Source of the DNA: Norana najaformis
Taxonomy: Eukaryota > Annelida > Clitellata > Crassiclitellata > Hormogastridae
Length of the DNA: 64,000 nucleotides
Direction: 5' to 3'
NCBI GenBank assembly: GCA_964023275.1
Contig: OZ029915.1
Location: forward strand, 16,694,275-16,758,274
Made by a program: the position numbers and the translations under genes. Below the pieces are notes generated by a model, which saw only the letters and a list, made by a program, of their open reading frames with translations, was not told the origin of the DNA and did no database searches. Below are positions 22,446 through 32,537 of this stretch, in pieces (the first letter of the stretch is position 1; each line of letters opens with the position of its first letter).

Positions 22446-24065
22446 CCCTATGCTGACCATACACTATCAGTGGGAAGATCAGATATTGAGGCAGTGGCCT
22501 GGCCCTCATGTGCCGTGGCTAGTAAAAATGAAGTCAGTAACACTTCAAATCCATGGCTGTTTCTCAGAGCTTAAGGAACTGCTCTTCTTCTTCTGCTTCT
22601 CTAGTTTCACCGAGCAGTCGTCAGGTCCTGCTGGACCACAGTGCGAATGTTTGACATTAGACATCACAACCCAAGCTAGAATTTACGATGAATGCTTACG
22701 TATCTGAATGCTTCACAGTTATACTGTTTTAGTATTTGGTACCAGTGAGAAGTTTGATGAAGTTCATGAAGCCGCAACTCGAGGGGAATAAGCCAGAATG
22801 TTGCATCTAAATTTAACATTGTTTTAAGAAAATAAAGAAACAGAAAATTTTAATAGAAAAATTTGCATTAATCATTTTTGTCATAAACTATGAAAATCAG
22901 TTTTAGCAAAAATGCTGAATAATGACATTCCTCTTCAAAATGCATTAAAGCATGCATTGTATTGTTTACATATAAAATGATAATTAGGTGAAATTTGTCA
23001 AAATTTGACAAGATGTGCCCTTTTAACAAGAGACATAGGCCTCCTGTCTTAGACATGAAGCAATTTGGCATGAATTAATCTACAAATTTGTTAATAATTG
23101 TTTTGCTACATGGATGTCTCTTTAATATGCAACCATCTGGCAGGATGACTAATTGCAAACGAAATAATACAAACCATATCCATAGTTTTACATCCTTATG
23201 ACATAAATGTGACCTATAATTTGTGGTGTATCTTCGCACCAACTAGTCTTTAATGAAGCCGTATATCTATGGCCGTCAGGCTCAAGCTTCCTCGACCATC
23301 AGTCAATCCAATTTATGTCAAAACCCCTATTTTGCAAAAAAATCATTGATATGACCTTCTGGTTTATACCCCTTGAACTACCTCACACAGGGTGAGAATG
23401 TATGTCTTCCCTACGAGTCTGGTGTCGCCCAGTGCAGAAATTAGCTAGAACCATTACAAATAAAACTTTCAGGAACTTATAGAATTGATCTGAGTATGAA
23501 ATCTCACTGTAGACAAGATCAGGCTAATTGTAATTTGTATTTAAAGTCTATTTCAAGCTAATTATAATTCATATTTAAAGTCTATTTCATCATTCTTGTT
23601 TTAAGCCTCTTAGTTAAGGATGAAAGTATATCAAAATGTAAAAGTAGGCCTAAATATTTTTCTAGAGCAACCATGTGGCCTTGACCTTGCTATTTCTTCA
23701 GTGAATTTATCAAAAGATCATATGAAGAAGAAAGCCAAGAAGCGAGTCAGTCTCACTTAAAGAAACATAAAACATTACTATACAGTAGTGAACATGCCAA
23801 TAATGCGATGCAGCTCATACAACTGTTACTGACAATACATACGGTCGTAAATCTCTACATGTGCATGATTTCTGTGCTACCTGATTCTGTCTCCCTTACA
23901 AAAATCTCTGCTCGCGCCCATGTTATTACCAGCTTGCGCCTGGCATCTACATCGTGGTAATAATAAGAGCGAAAACCCCGACAATACAGTTGTTAAACAT
24001 CTGTCACGCCAAGGGTTTCGTTGCCAGGCGCATACTACAGTCGCGTCGTCAAGCAGCTGACTTAC

Positions 24066-24195
24066 CGGCAACTATTCCCTTGAGGCTCTTACGCGAAGGG
24101 ATGAAACTGGGCATGGCAGCCATCGAGTCAACGGCCCCCGTCGGCCGACTAACAAAAGGACTGACGAAATTGTCACTCTTTCTGTGGCCAGCCAT
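24066..24195 (-). CDS. Likely first coding exon of an unidentified host gene
   Basis: Minus-strand ATG at 24,195 opens 43 codons (MAGHRKSDNFVSPFVSRPTG at the start, then Ser/Met/Pro-rich text to SLKGIVA). The frame ends in a consensus splice donor, G|GTAAGT, at 24,066/24,065, leaving phase 1. The exon and its upstream flank are clearly richer in GC and CpG than the surrounding AT-rich DNA, as expected at the start of a housekeeping gene. I do not recognise the protein. The downstream gene would lie to the left; one candidate last exon is at 20,247-20,287. Confidence 0.45.
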
Positions 24196-24199
24196 CGCC

Positions 24200-24500
24200 T
24201 CAAACTCTAACGATCGTCGTCTGACCCGTTTATTGACTGCGATAACGGCAGGTCCCAGCTCACTGTTTCTAGTCGGTCAAAGTCGCCGAGAACTATAAAC
24301 CCATTTACTAAACGCTAGTGTACACATCTGCTGGGCGGGCCCTGTCAACGAATACCGATACTGCCAGCCAAATTACACGATCGAAAACACCTTACGCTGG
24401 TCTCCCGCGTAAACGTCACTTCCGTCCCGCCCACTTAGCTGAGCCTTGGACGCACTAGCGCACCGGCACAAAAGAATCCGACGTAAATTGTAAATACGAA
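24200..24500 (-). promoter_or_regulatory. GC-rich promoter-like region
   Basis: This 300-bp stretch is CpG-rich against a methylation-depleted background and contains a GC box (CCCGCCC at about 24,427). It is placed just upstream of the 24,195 start. No TATA box is evident. Confidence 0.4.
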
Positions 24501-24775
24501 CTCCAAGTGTCTGGATCGATATGCAGTTGCGAATGGTCGTGACAAAACTCAGGATTCATCTTGTTCGTTCAAATGCATGCTTCCAACGCAACGAACATGG
24601 CATAGGCGTTAATTAGCTGGTATGCCTATGAGCACTATAGACAACGCAGTAGTGAAAAACTTAAATAAATAAAAGGGTTCACATAAAGGCACACTCAAAA
24701 TTTGGAAGAGCATCGATTGATAGGGGCATAAATAAATGTAAACGTAGGCCTACACGTTTTATATAGCTACGTATG

Positions 24776-25012
24776 GGTACGGGTGTAGATTTTGCCCCTA
24801 ATCCCGATTGGCATGAAATTTTACCCAAAGATAGCTCTCCAATAACTAGTCCAACGCGCCTATTCCCGACTTCCGCAAACGATCTGGCGATTTTCTATGA
24901 ATTTTTAAATTTCCAAGAAAACTAATGGAGAATGGCTGGTCTTTACACAAATTACGGAAGTGGCCATCTTTCCAAGGATGTTTGAACTCAAGGTGGTGAA
25001 CTTTTGTAGCGC
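24776..25012 (+). repeat. Left arm of a 240-bp inverted repeat
   Basis: It starts GGTACGGGTGTAGATTTTGC and is closely matched, in reverse complement, by 27,233-27,475. Matching stops abruptly at GCGC (25,012 and 27,233) and at the outer GGTAC. The arms enclose 2.2 kb. Either these are long terminal repeats of a fold-back element or two copies of a MITE in opposite orientation. No clear target duplication. Confidence 0.8.
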
Positions 25013-25069
25013 AATTCTTTAACATCACGTCAATGCACATCTAGTTTATGGTCACAACAGACTATTTGT

Positions 25070-25385
25070 TTTACTACTACTAATAATAATAAAACAATTT
25101 ATATAGTGCCGTAACATGACCGAGGTCGAAAATAATGGCTCTGTACATTCACCAGTGCATTCAGCCATCGAAGGATAGGCTGAAAAGGAAAGTTTTTAGC
25201 CGTGTTTCAAATGTGTATATCCGGTGGTCGAGTGCAGAAATCAAGTAGATTGTCCTGAGCACCGCCATTTAAGACTTTGTATGTCATCAGACACAGCTTG
25301 TCAGTGATCCGCTGCAGGACGCGCAACCAGTGAAGATTGTCCCGCAGCGGAGCGGTGACATCGTCGGATATTATCTTGCCGTAAA
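25070..25385 (-). mobile_element. LINE 3' fragment
   Basis: The minus strand reads APLRDNLHWLRVLQRITDKL then CLMTYKVLNGGAQDNLLDFC, the RT thumb and C-terminal pattern of CR1/L2-like LINEs, and ends in an ATT-rich tail. It lies inside the 24.8-27.5-kb inverted repeat. Confidence 0.6.
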
Positions 25386-25389
25386 TGCA

Positions 25390-26060
25390 ACATAAATGAG
25401 ACTAAATGTACTGTCACTTCTATTCAACCTAATGCTTGTGCATGGCAAAGTTCCAACAAATTTTGGCCTAGGCATCATCATACCTTTGGAGAAGGAGTCG
25501 ACCTTAGATAACAGCAAAAGTAATAACAATCGATGTATCACTTGTGAAATTTATATAAACTCTTTTAAATGTGTGGTAGACCATTATGGCACCTACTTAT
25601 TTGCATCCGACCGGCAGTTTGGATTCAAAAGGGGCTGGTTTGTTAACAAGCACTTCTTGCAGTCAAAGGAGTAGTTGATAACTTTACTAGTCATGGATCT
25701 ACTATAAACTTATGTGCCTCGGACATGTGTAAACTTTTAACAAAGTGAATCATTATGCCTTGCACATTAAGCTGTCGTGAACTTGGCCCTCTGGCTCCTA
25801 GTGTGTCCGTGGCAAGGAACCGGAGAAGATGTCATGCGGTCCGACCTCCGTGGTATATCAGAGGATTTTCAATGTAGAACACCCAGTTTCGAAACAACAA
25901 AGTTTTAATACACAAACCGTTTAACTAAACTGAACACAGAACTGTTATAGATCTGCTGTAAGTAATCCGTACTGGCCACACAATCGCATACAAGATCGCC
26001 TGTTTAATACGGTATCTATGCAGAGTAAGCCACTACAGAGATATCATTTTAATTTGCTAA
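25390..26060 (+). mobile_element. LINE reverse-transcriptase fragment of a second type
   Basis: The plus strand reads FNLMLVHGKVPTNFGLGIII, PLEKESTLDNSKSNNNRCIT, SDRQFGFKRGWFVNKHFLQ and GSTINLCASDM in shifting frames, then an ALFIKL-like remnant. This is the fingers-to-palm order of an RT distinct from the CR1-like pieces. Confidence 0.6.
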
Positions 26061-26900
26061 TCTTTGCCATGCAACAAATGAATGTATGCATGCCCAGAGA
26101 CCACAACGTGGAGGTGTTGGCAAGAAGGTCTCCATGGCTCATTCGCTTTCAGCTGTGAGAACAGTCTTTAAAAATCCTTGTTGAATTTGTAATGTTTGTA
26201 AACAGTTGTAACTCCTATTGCACTTCTTCTAAGAAAATGAAGCAGCTACAGGTGCAGAGAATATAACAAGTTTGACATAGTTGTAGACAGACACATCAAC
26301 ACACAGATGACCAGACATATGCAGGGATCAAGACAGCACTACAAATGAGAAGCAGAGGCTAGTCAGGAATATCAAGAGAGATACATGTAGGAGATACAAG
26401 GACAAACAAAAAGCTGAAGGCACAGGCAGAAGCACAGTGAGACTTAAATACAGGCAACATAAGACAGTACTATCTGTTCTTCATGCACATGGAAAAAGAC
26501 ACTGAAAAGGCGATACATGCACAACATAGGACAGACAAAGGTACAAAGTGGCAGAGAAACAAAGACAGACACAGGTGAAGAAAAAACTGTGCACAAGCAG
26601 AAACAGTTTCATAAGGTTTTGTTAACTGCTGACAATCGAAGGGATAGACTGGCATACAAATAGAGACACAGCAAAAGCAACACACAACACAATGGCAGAC
26701 AGATAGATACGGAAAGAGGAAAGTGAATGAAACATGACAAGAAAGAAACCCTCCCTACATCCCGTCCCAAGTTAAAAATTTGGATGAACTCTGCTGACGA
26801 ATGAGCCACCCAAATTAATACGTTAGGTAACTGAGAAGTGACACATTTGGTCATTACTTCTCAGCTTCCAAAAAATTATGGGGCAAAATTAAAGAAGCTA
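26061..26900. other. Unassigned spacer
   Basis: An A/C/G-rich, T-poor strand (26,280-26,720, many ACAGACA and ACACAG phrases) suggests a decayed simple repeat. No gene seen. Confidence 0.35.
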
Positions 26901-26902
26901 CA

Positions 26903-27031
26903 CAATTATGCAGTGATCATTCTTGAAGTTCAAAATATTACACAATTAGACAGTGCTGAATCCTGACATAACACAAAACAATCATGCAGTGATCATTCTT
27001 GAAGTTCAAAATAATACACAATTAGACAGTG
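26903..27031 (+). repeat. 53-bp direct repeat, two copies
   Basis: Copies at 26,903-26,955 and 26,979-27,031 (CAATnATGCAGTGATCATTC at the start) differ at two or three positions and are separated by 23 bases. Confidence 0.85.
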
Positions 27032-27232
27032 TATTATAAGTATTTTATAATTTCAAAACTGTAACTATTTCAGTCTTTTATAATTCTAAGTTTTAATTAC
27101 GGACACATTTTTAAACATTTATAAAGCTTCTGGCTAATTGCGCTGCAGAAGTTTCAATGTTGATTTTATTATGCTGTGTGTGACCATTTCCGGACGACAA
27201 GAGGGTCGTTTTGTGTGCTTTAAAGTGTTGAT

Positions 27233-27475
27233 GCGCTACAAAAGTTCACCACCTTGAGTTCAAACATCCTTGGAAAGAAGGCCACTTCCGTAATTTGTGT
27301 AAAGACCAGCCATTCATTCTCCATTAGTTTTTCTTGGAACTTTAAAAATTCATAGAAAATCGCCAGATCGTTTGCGGAAGTCGGGAATAGGCGCGTTGGA
27401 CTAATTATTTGGAGAGCTATCTTCGGGTATAATTTCATGCCAATCGGGATTAGGGGCAAAATCTACACCCGTACC
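27233..27475 (-). repeat. Right arm of the 240-bp inverted repeat
   Basis: Reverse complement of 24,776-25,012 with a low level of mismatches and small gaps. Confidence 0.8.
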
Positions 27476-27719
27476 ACCCTTCCAAAGAAGGGCACTAAAT
27501 AGACCTGGATATGAATAAAGGCAGCCGAAAAGTATGTGAATGTTCAGAATCCACAGTAACGTGATCATTTCAAAGAGAGCATATAAATCGAAAACATAGT
27601 AGGCCTAACGTAAAAACTTAGCGATTTCATTTTGGATGAAATGTATTTCCAGCGATTTTGTAATGAACTTAAAATGCGATGTATTAAGCGCCGATTTAAT
27701 TTTTTTTAAATATAGAAAT

Positions 27720-28700
27720 AATACACATGATCATGAAAGTCGCAAATCCAGAAACACGAAGATCAGAAAATATGAAAAAACGATACATACAGGTCGGAAA
27801 ATCAGAAGCACAAAGAAGAATAGCAATCCCTTAACATAAGCCCGAGAGTCAGACATGGGTATGAATTGTTAGCGACTTCACTTTGCCTAGCCTCGGCATA
27901 CGAGTGGCTAGTCCTGTACGGCGCCCAATCTTCCCACTGAAAGTGTAGGCTATTGTCCTCATTCTAGATGAGTTGGCCACGTGGTGTAACTGGAGCCGAA
28001 TTATTGAAAAAATGCGGGAGTTTGAACTCGCAACTTCCGATTGACAGTCCAGCACGCTAACCGTTGTACTACTGGTTACACCTGACAAAAAGACGAAGAT
28101 CGGAAAATGGGAAACAGATTGACGAAGGTAGGAACATCAGAAACAGATCCAGGGAAGTCGTAAACTCAGGAACAGACTGACGAAGGTCGGAAAATCAGAA
28201 ACACGAAAATCGGTCCATTAGGCCTAAGCTAGCCTAGAGAGGCAACCATGAGATAAGATGTTAGCGATTTTCCTGAGCCTCCGCATATGAGGGCGGATGA
28301 CCAAAACTTCACACTCGCCGTCTGATCTTCCCACTGACTATGTGCCCTGGTGAGTATGAAACTGCAAAATTTTGAGTGGCAGTACGCAAGCTAACCATGC
28401 TTTTAATTCATTGCAAAATGCTGGCGACTCTCCAGACACACGAAGTTTGGCAAATCCGAAACATAAATGTAAATGTAAGCTTGCATGTTTTCCTATGACG
28501 ACAGTAGGCTATGGTCTCGACCCTATCAGAAATTCAGAAGGTCACAAAATTTGAAACAAACTACAAGAAGGAACGAAAATCAGGAAAGGTACACGAAGGT
28601 CGGAAAATCAGAAATAGATACAAGAAAGTCGCAAATCCAGAAACACGAAGGTCAGAAATAAAAACACGAAAGTCGAATAAATAAAATAAATAACACGAAA
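27720..28700 (+). repeat. Degenerate array of a short GAAGGTCGGAAAATCAGAAAC-like unit
   Basis: A phrase built on ACGAAGGTCGGAAAATCAG recurs many times at irregular spacing (for example near 27,735, 27,780, 28,090, 28,115, 28,175, 28,580, 28,600, 28,640). One long stretch, GAAAGTCGCAAATCCAGAAA then CACGAAGATCAGAAA, occurs almost unchanged at about 27,735 and 28,625. A tRNA-like SINE interrupts the array. It looks like an eroded tandem repeat; function unknown. Confidence 0.6.
27950..28085 (-). repeat. tRNA-derived SINE, minus strand
   Basis: The minus strand reads GTGTAACCAGTAGTACAACG, GTTAGCGTGCTGGACTGTCA, then box B GAGTTCAAACTCC, the layout of a tRNA-Asp-like head (GTC at the anticodon position). 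The 5' and 3' acceptor halves do not pair, so it is a SINE head and not a gene. Confidence 0.55.
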
Positions 28701-29054
28701 GCCGAGACAACATGTCTAAGAAGGTCTCCAGTTGAGAAAGAGCAACTTTGTGAGTCCGATAGGCCTATAGGCAGACCATATGGGACCAAAGAAATTTTGG
28801 CAGCAAGCCCCAAATGGATTCTATGCGAGCAACACTATTTTACTTAGGCCCCCTATATGAGCCTAATATGGCCCCATATCAGAAAAAAGAAGGCAAGTCG
28901 TCGGTTTGCATCGGAAAAAAACGAAGAATGGATGCAACTAAAGCACGTGACCGGCCCTGTATAGAAAGCGTTTTGAGGGGCGTGGAGGAACAGCCGGTCA
29001 GGAAAGAATCATATAAGAAGGGAAAAGAATATTGCAATAACTGGCCTAGTTAAC

Positions 29055-29245
29055 AACATTGGTTAAGGCGTTCGTTAAGACGCCTCTGGCGCCTAAGGGT
29101 CGTGAGGATGCCGGTTCGCATACCGATCATGGTTTACTTCAGTTATTTGAATTTCGGGCATGGGGGCCTTAAATGGCGTTGCACCCATTCAAACGGGCAG
29201 CGGTAGTGACGCGGCGAAACCTATCGACAAATACAAATACATATC
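29055..29245 (+). repeat. tRNA-derived SINE with body and (ACAAAT)n tail
   Basis: A box-A-like TTGGTTAAGGCGTTCGTTAAG and a box-B-like GCCGGTTCGCATACC (about 29,110) are followed by a body (CTTAAATGGCGTTGCACCCA near 29,170) and an ACAAATACAAATACA tail. The body recurs on the minus strand at 54,565-54,668, confirming an interspersed family. Confidence 0.65.
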
Positions 29246-29339
29246 CATATTCAGGTTTTTTAAAGCATCACCTAGCGAAATGTAATGTTTCACCGTAAAT
29301 ACATAACGCGCGACACTGTTCACTAAATAATTGGAACTG

Positions 29340-29705
29340 GATTATTCGCGAATTAGATATGAAACCCATACACGGCCCATATGGATCTCATCAACGTGTC
29401 TATGTCCGCCCTGGCAGTGACACGCGTCGTATACAGATTCAAATACAGATTCGCCAAAATCCGGAAATGCAGGAGGTTGAAATACAGATTCGCCTATAAA
29501 AGCAAAATGAACCACACAGGTCAGCATGGTCGCGACTCATAAGGATTCATAAGAAACCCATACACAGCCCATATGGTCCTCATCAGATGGGTATTGGCCT
29601 GCTGCATTTCAAGTACTTCCCAGCACTGCCGACGACACTCCTGCAAGTGAGAAGAAAGACTGGTATCGGCTGTTATGTCGGCGAAGTCGCTGCTCGGCAT
29701 GGACG
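29340..29705 (-). repeat. Tandem/dispersed 190-bp repeat, about 1.5 units
   Basis: On the minus strand, TGATGAGGACCATATGGGCT (about 29,585) and TTGATGAGATCCATATGGGC (about 29,395) start two units about 190 bases apart. Each unit includes GTGGTTCATTTTGC and GCATTTCCGGATTT. A related copy lies on the plus strand at 38,290-38,570. The nature is unknown. Confidence 0.6.
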
Positions 29706-30123
29706 TTGACCGGATATTGTAATTGTAATTGTAATTGTATTCTGACATTTATAAAGCACCACTTCAAGAATAGGCTCATCAGAGGTGCTCCCGACCCGAA
29801 CCAGTGAGACCACTGTCAAATAATACAGACTTCAGGCGCTTGCGAAACTGCGGAAGAGACAAACTGAGGAATTCAAGCCGGAGCCCTCGGGAAAGGCGAT
29901 TCCAGCTATTAGGTCCAACATAGGCAAAGCTTCTAGACTGTGCTGTAGCAGCGCGCATAAGAGGGGCAGTCAGGAGTCCAAGGGAGGCCGACAGGAGAGT
30001 GCTACGGCCTGGAACCAAGGAGACCGAAATGCAGAAGCCCCTAAGATATGAAGGAGCAGAGCCAACGAGACAATTACACATAGGGATATAGCGGATAGCC
30101 ACCACCCTGTAATATTGCATCAT
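29706..30123 (-). mobile_element. LINE 3' end with (ATTACA)n-type tail
   Basis: A minus-strand frame reads GSAPSYLRGFCISVSLVPGR, SFAYVGPNSWNRLSRGLRLE, FRKRLKSVLFDSG, the C-terminal RT pattern. It is followed by GGGAGCACCTCTGATGAG and a tail of four TACAAT units (29,715-29,740). A sister 3' end on the plus strand is at 57,980-58,210. Confidence 0.75.
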
Positions 30124-30192
30124 GTTTTGCGCTTGGTATTCACGCTCAGTGAGATCGTGCCGGTATGCCCGTGTTGTGACTCCTGGCGCTAT

Positions 30193-31620
30193 TCACTTTA
30201 TCGTGTCCAGAAGGCTCAGGTTGGTCTTGTTCTGCTCGTATGCGCCCAACTGGCGTACACGGCTGACGTAGTGCTGGTTTTCACTGTCTACCAACAGTAA
30301 AAGATTGACTTTGTGGAATCTAGTATCGCTTGAGACACGTGTTGGATACAACCCGCGTTTCCACCCGTACACGCTTACGGCTATGGCCGGGTCCTGGCGC
30401 TCGAACTTGCCAACGTCGGACACCTTTACTGGGAATACGACCCCGGAGAAATTCAGCTGTCTTAGGTGGGCGCTGCATTTGATTGAGCGTTGGGGCTCAT
30501 TTCTGCAGGATACATTACCGACAACACAATCCACTCGAAGCAGCCGTTGTCTCTGTTTTGCACGTTATTGACAGCGCGCGTTCGAATGTAATTGCTGTCG
30601 CGAAACAGCCGATACTGAGCCGTACCTAGATCCAGTGCCTCTACTTCTGAGTCTCCACCCTGACCCTTCATTTTGTTCACTTCCTGGCGTCTCAGCATCT
30701 GCGCCTTTGTTGCTTCAAGTACGTCTTCGATGTCACCCACATTCGGGACCAGAATGGAAGTCCGCCATTATTGTCATTGCCTGGGATTCGACATTGCCTT
30801 CGTTTATTTGCGATAATGAGGGTGAGAGCTTCTCGATTTTTACAGTGAGGACCATTGCGAACTTCAGTCCATTACTGTGGACTTTGACCTCTTCTAGCTG
30901 AGCTACCGTATCCCGTGCTATAACGCTTGGGAATGCCAGCGCATCTTCCTCCAGTTTGTAGCCCAAAGGCTCGTTAGCGCGGTACTCTTGACGAATGCTT
31001 CTTTTCTGCGGTAGTTCGTGCCGACCCTGTATACGAAGCGGATCAGGCTCCCCCACGATGGCCATTCTTTTTCTCTCCTTAACATTTAGAGGCGGAGTAG
31101 GAAGTAAGTGTCGAGATAGAAGCAGCAGTTTCAGCAAGCACTGTTTTACTGCTTTCGGAATGGGCTTATCCACGATGTTCGGCACAGTTTACCAAAGAGC
31201 CGAAGGTTCTGGCTGTGTATACGCGGCCAAGGTCTTGTTCGTTGATGCACTTGTCCATGCGATGATACGTATACTAACCGTTGATCCTTTCTCTAATTTG
31301 GAATCGAATCGTCATTAACTCATCCGGGACTGTGGCGAACTTCTTTCTATCGCGTTTCTCATAATTGATTAGCTTGTGCGCTGCTGATTGACCATCACAG
31401 CCTCGGCACACACGGACTTTCGCGTGAGTTCTCGCACAAATTTGCGTCATGCGAAGGACTATTTTGCACCAGCCTGCAGTTAGCCCGATGTTTCTTGGAA
31501 TGGTAGGAGACACAGCTTCGGCCGCATATGTCCATAAGCCCAATTTTAAACCACGCACACTTATTCTGCCCAATTGGCATTGTCCTATTTGGGTGTGCGT
31601 ATGATGTTCCTTCCGTCACC
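30193..31620 (-). pseudogene. Broken gene of a family found in invertebrate mobile DNA (Polinton-like polymerase region?)
   Basis: From right to left the minus strand gives a short cysteine-containing part (31,619-31,274), then a long frame (31,185-30,733; HSNGLKFAMVLTVKIEKLSP, ESQAMTIMADFH). Next is NNVQNRDNGCFEWIVLSVMY (30,740-30,462), then FSGVVFPVKVSDVGKFERQD and VNLLLLVDSENQHYV (30,534-30,193). From memory, this order occurs upstream of protein-primed DNA polymerase B domains in Polinton/Maverick-like and related proteins. No polymerase motifs are visible here. Frame changes between the blocks show it is inactive. The assignment is tentative. Confidence 0.35.
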
Positions 31621-31904
31621 GTGTGTCTAATTGGGTTTATGAACTTTCACAGAACACTTATACGCTGACGAATCGTCACGATATGAGCAAAGAAGAACCT
31701 CCCAGTGCCCTTGTCAGCGGAGAAGGTAGGCCGTCCCCGAGGCTCTACCTGCCCAGCAGCGGCGTTTTGGGCCGGCCTCTTCGGATGGGCTCGGTTGGCC
31801 AATTTGTTTTGGAACGTAACGGGAATTGTGGATGGGGCTTCGGAAGAGGTGCGGTATGTCCCATACACAGCATAGAAGGTCTGTTACGTACAAACCGCTA
31901 TTTT

Positions 31905-31980
31905 ATTTCTTGTTCTTGTTCTTGTTGTTCTTGTTCTTGTTCTTCTTCCTCTTCATCTACTACTACTACTACTACTACTA

Positions 31981-32035
<55 letters not shown>
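31905..32035 (+). repeat. (TTCTTG)n and (CTA)n microsatellites
   Basis: A (T)TCTTG-rich run at 31,905-31,955 is followed by nearly uninterrupted CTA repeats to 32,035. Long poly-Thr or poly-Tyr frames here are artefacts of the repeat. Confidence 0.9.
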
Positions 32036-32036
<1 letters not shown>

Positions 32037-32447
32037 GTGGCGGTATATCCCCTTTTCTGGGCTGACGGAGACCGTCGACGTGACTACCTGGGTGCCAACG
32101 GAGGGTACCGGCTTGGCGCAGAGGGGTGGATGGGACTCTAAATAAGACCAAACCGGGAGCACCAGAGGACACACACACAGACTAACGAAAGGTGTGAGCA
32201 GGGGTAGAGAGAGTTTTGTTTAATGGCCGAGTCTGCAAATCACAATGTTGTAATTAAAGTGTTGTATTCGAATAAAACTGATTGACGTTTCTTCGACTTC
32301 GTTACTTCAGTCTCTTGGGGATCTCAAGAGCCTTACCGCGTGGATGAGCAGTAGGCTGGCGTTGGTAGTGGTCATCCTGGTAGAGTTTGCGGACAGACCA
32401 ACGCCTTGGAAGCCCGACCATTTCGGAAGCGGGTGATAAACGTCACA
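32036..32447 (+). mobile_element. Solo-LTR-like block between two microsatellites
   Basis: The block starts TGTGGCGG and ends CGTCACA, so the ends are inverted (TGTG/CACA). It contains a TATA-like CTCTAAATAAG (about 32,136) and an AATAAA signal within GAATAAAACTGATTGACG (about 32,270). Length (412 bp) and layout fit a solo LTR. The left flank is (CTA)n and the right flank is (CAC)n, so a target duplication cannot be judged. Confidence 0.4.
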
Positions 32448-32491
32448 CCACCACCACCACCACCACCATTATTATTATTATTATTATTATC
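32448..32491 (+). repeat. (CAC)n(ATT)n microsatellite
   Basis: CCACCACC... passes into ATTATT... without a break. Confidence 0.9.
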
Positions 32492-32537
32492 ATATCATTG
32501 TAACATTCGTTTTAACATCTGTGAATTGAGGAACCTA

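Noticed and set aside
24846..27459. Similar minus-strand frames in both arms of the 240-bp inverted repeat
   Set aside because: The arms are opposite in orientation, so the shared frame is a by-product of the repeat; no motif is present.
27720..28700. CRISPR-like array
   Set aside because: The repeats are degenerate, irregularly spaced and in a eukaryotic repeat-rich setting; no spacers of constant length.
22326..29245. Possible functional tRNA genes at 22.35, 28.05 and 29.08 kb
   Set aside because: Box A and box B are visible but acceptor and other stems do not pair; the 29-kb copy has a SINE body and tail and a relative at 54.6 kb.
31623..32174. Long frames with poly-Thr, poly-Tyr or poly-Ser
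   Set aside because: They are translations of the (CTA)n and (TTCTTG)n microsatellites and are open in several frames at once.
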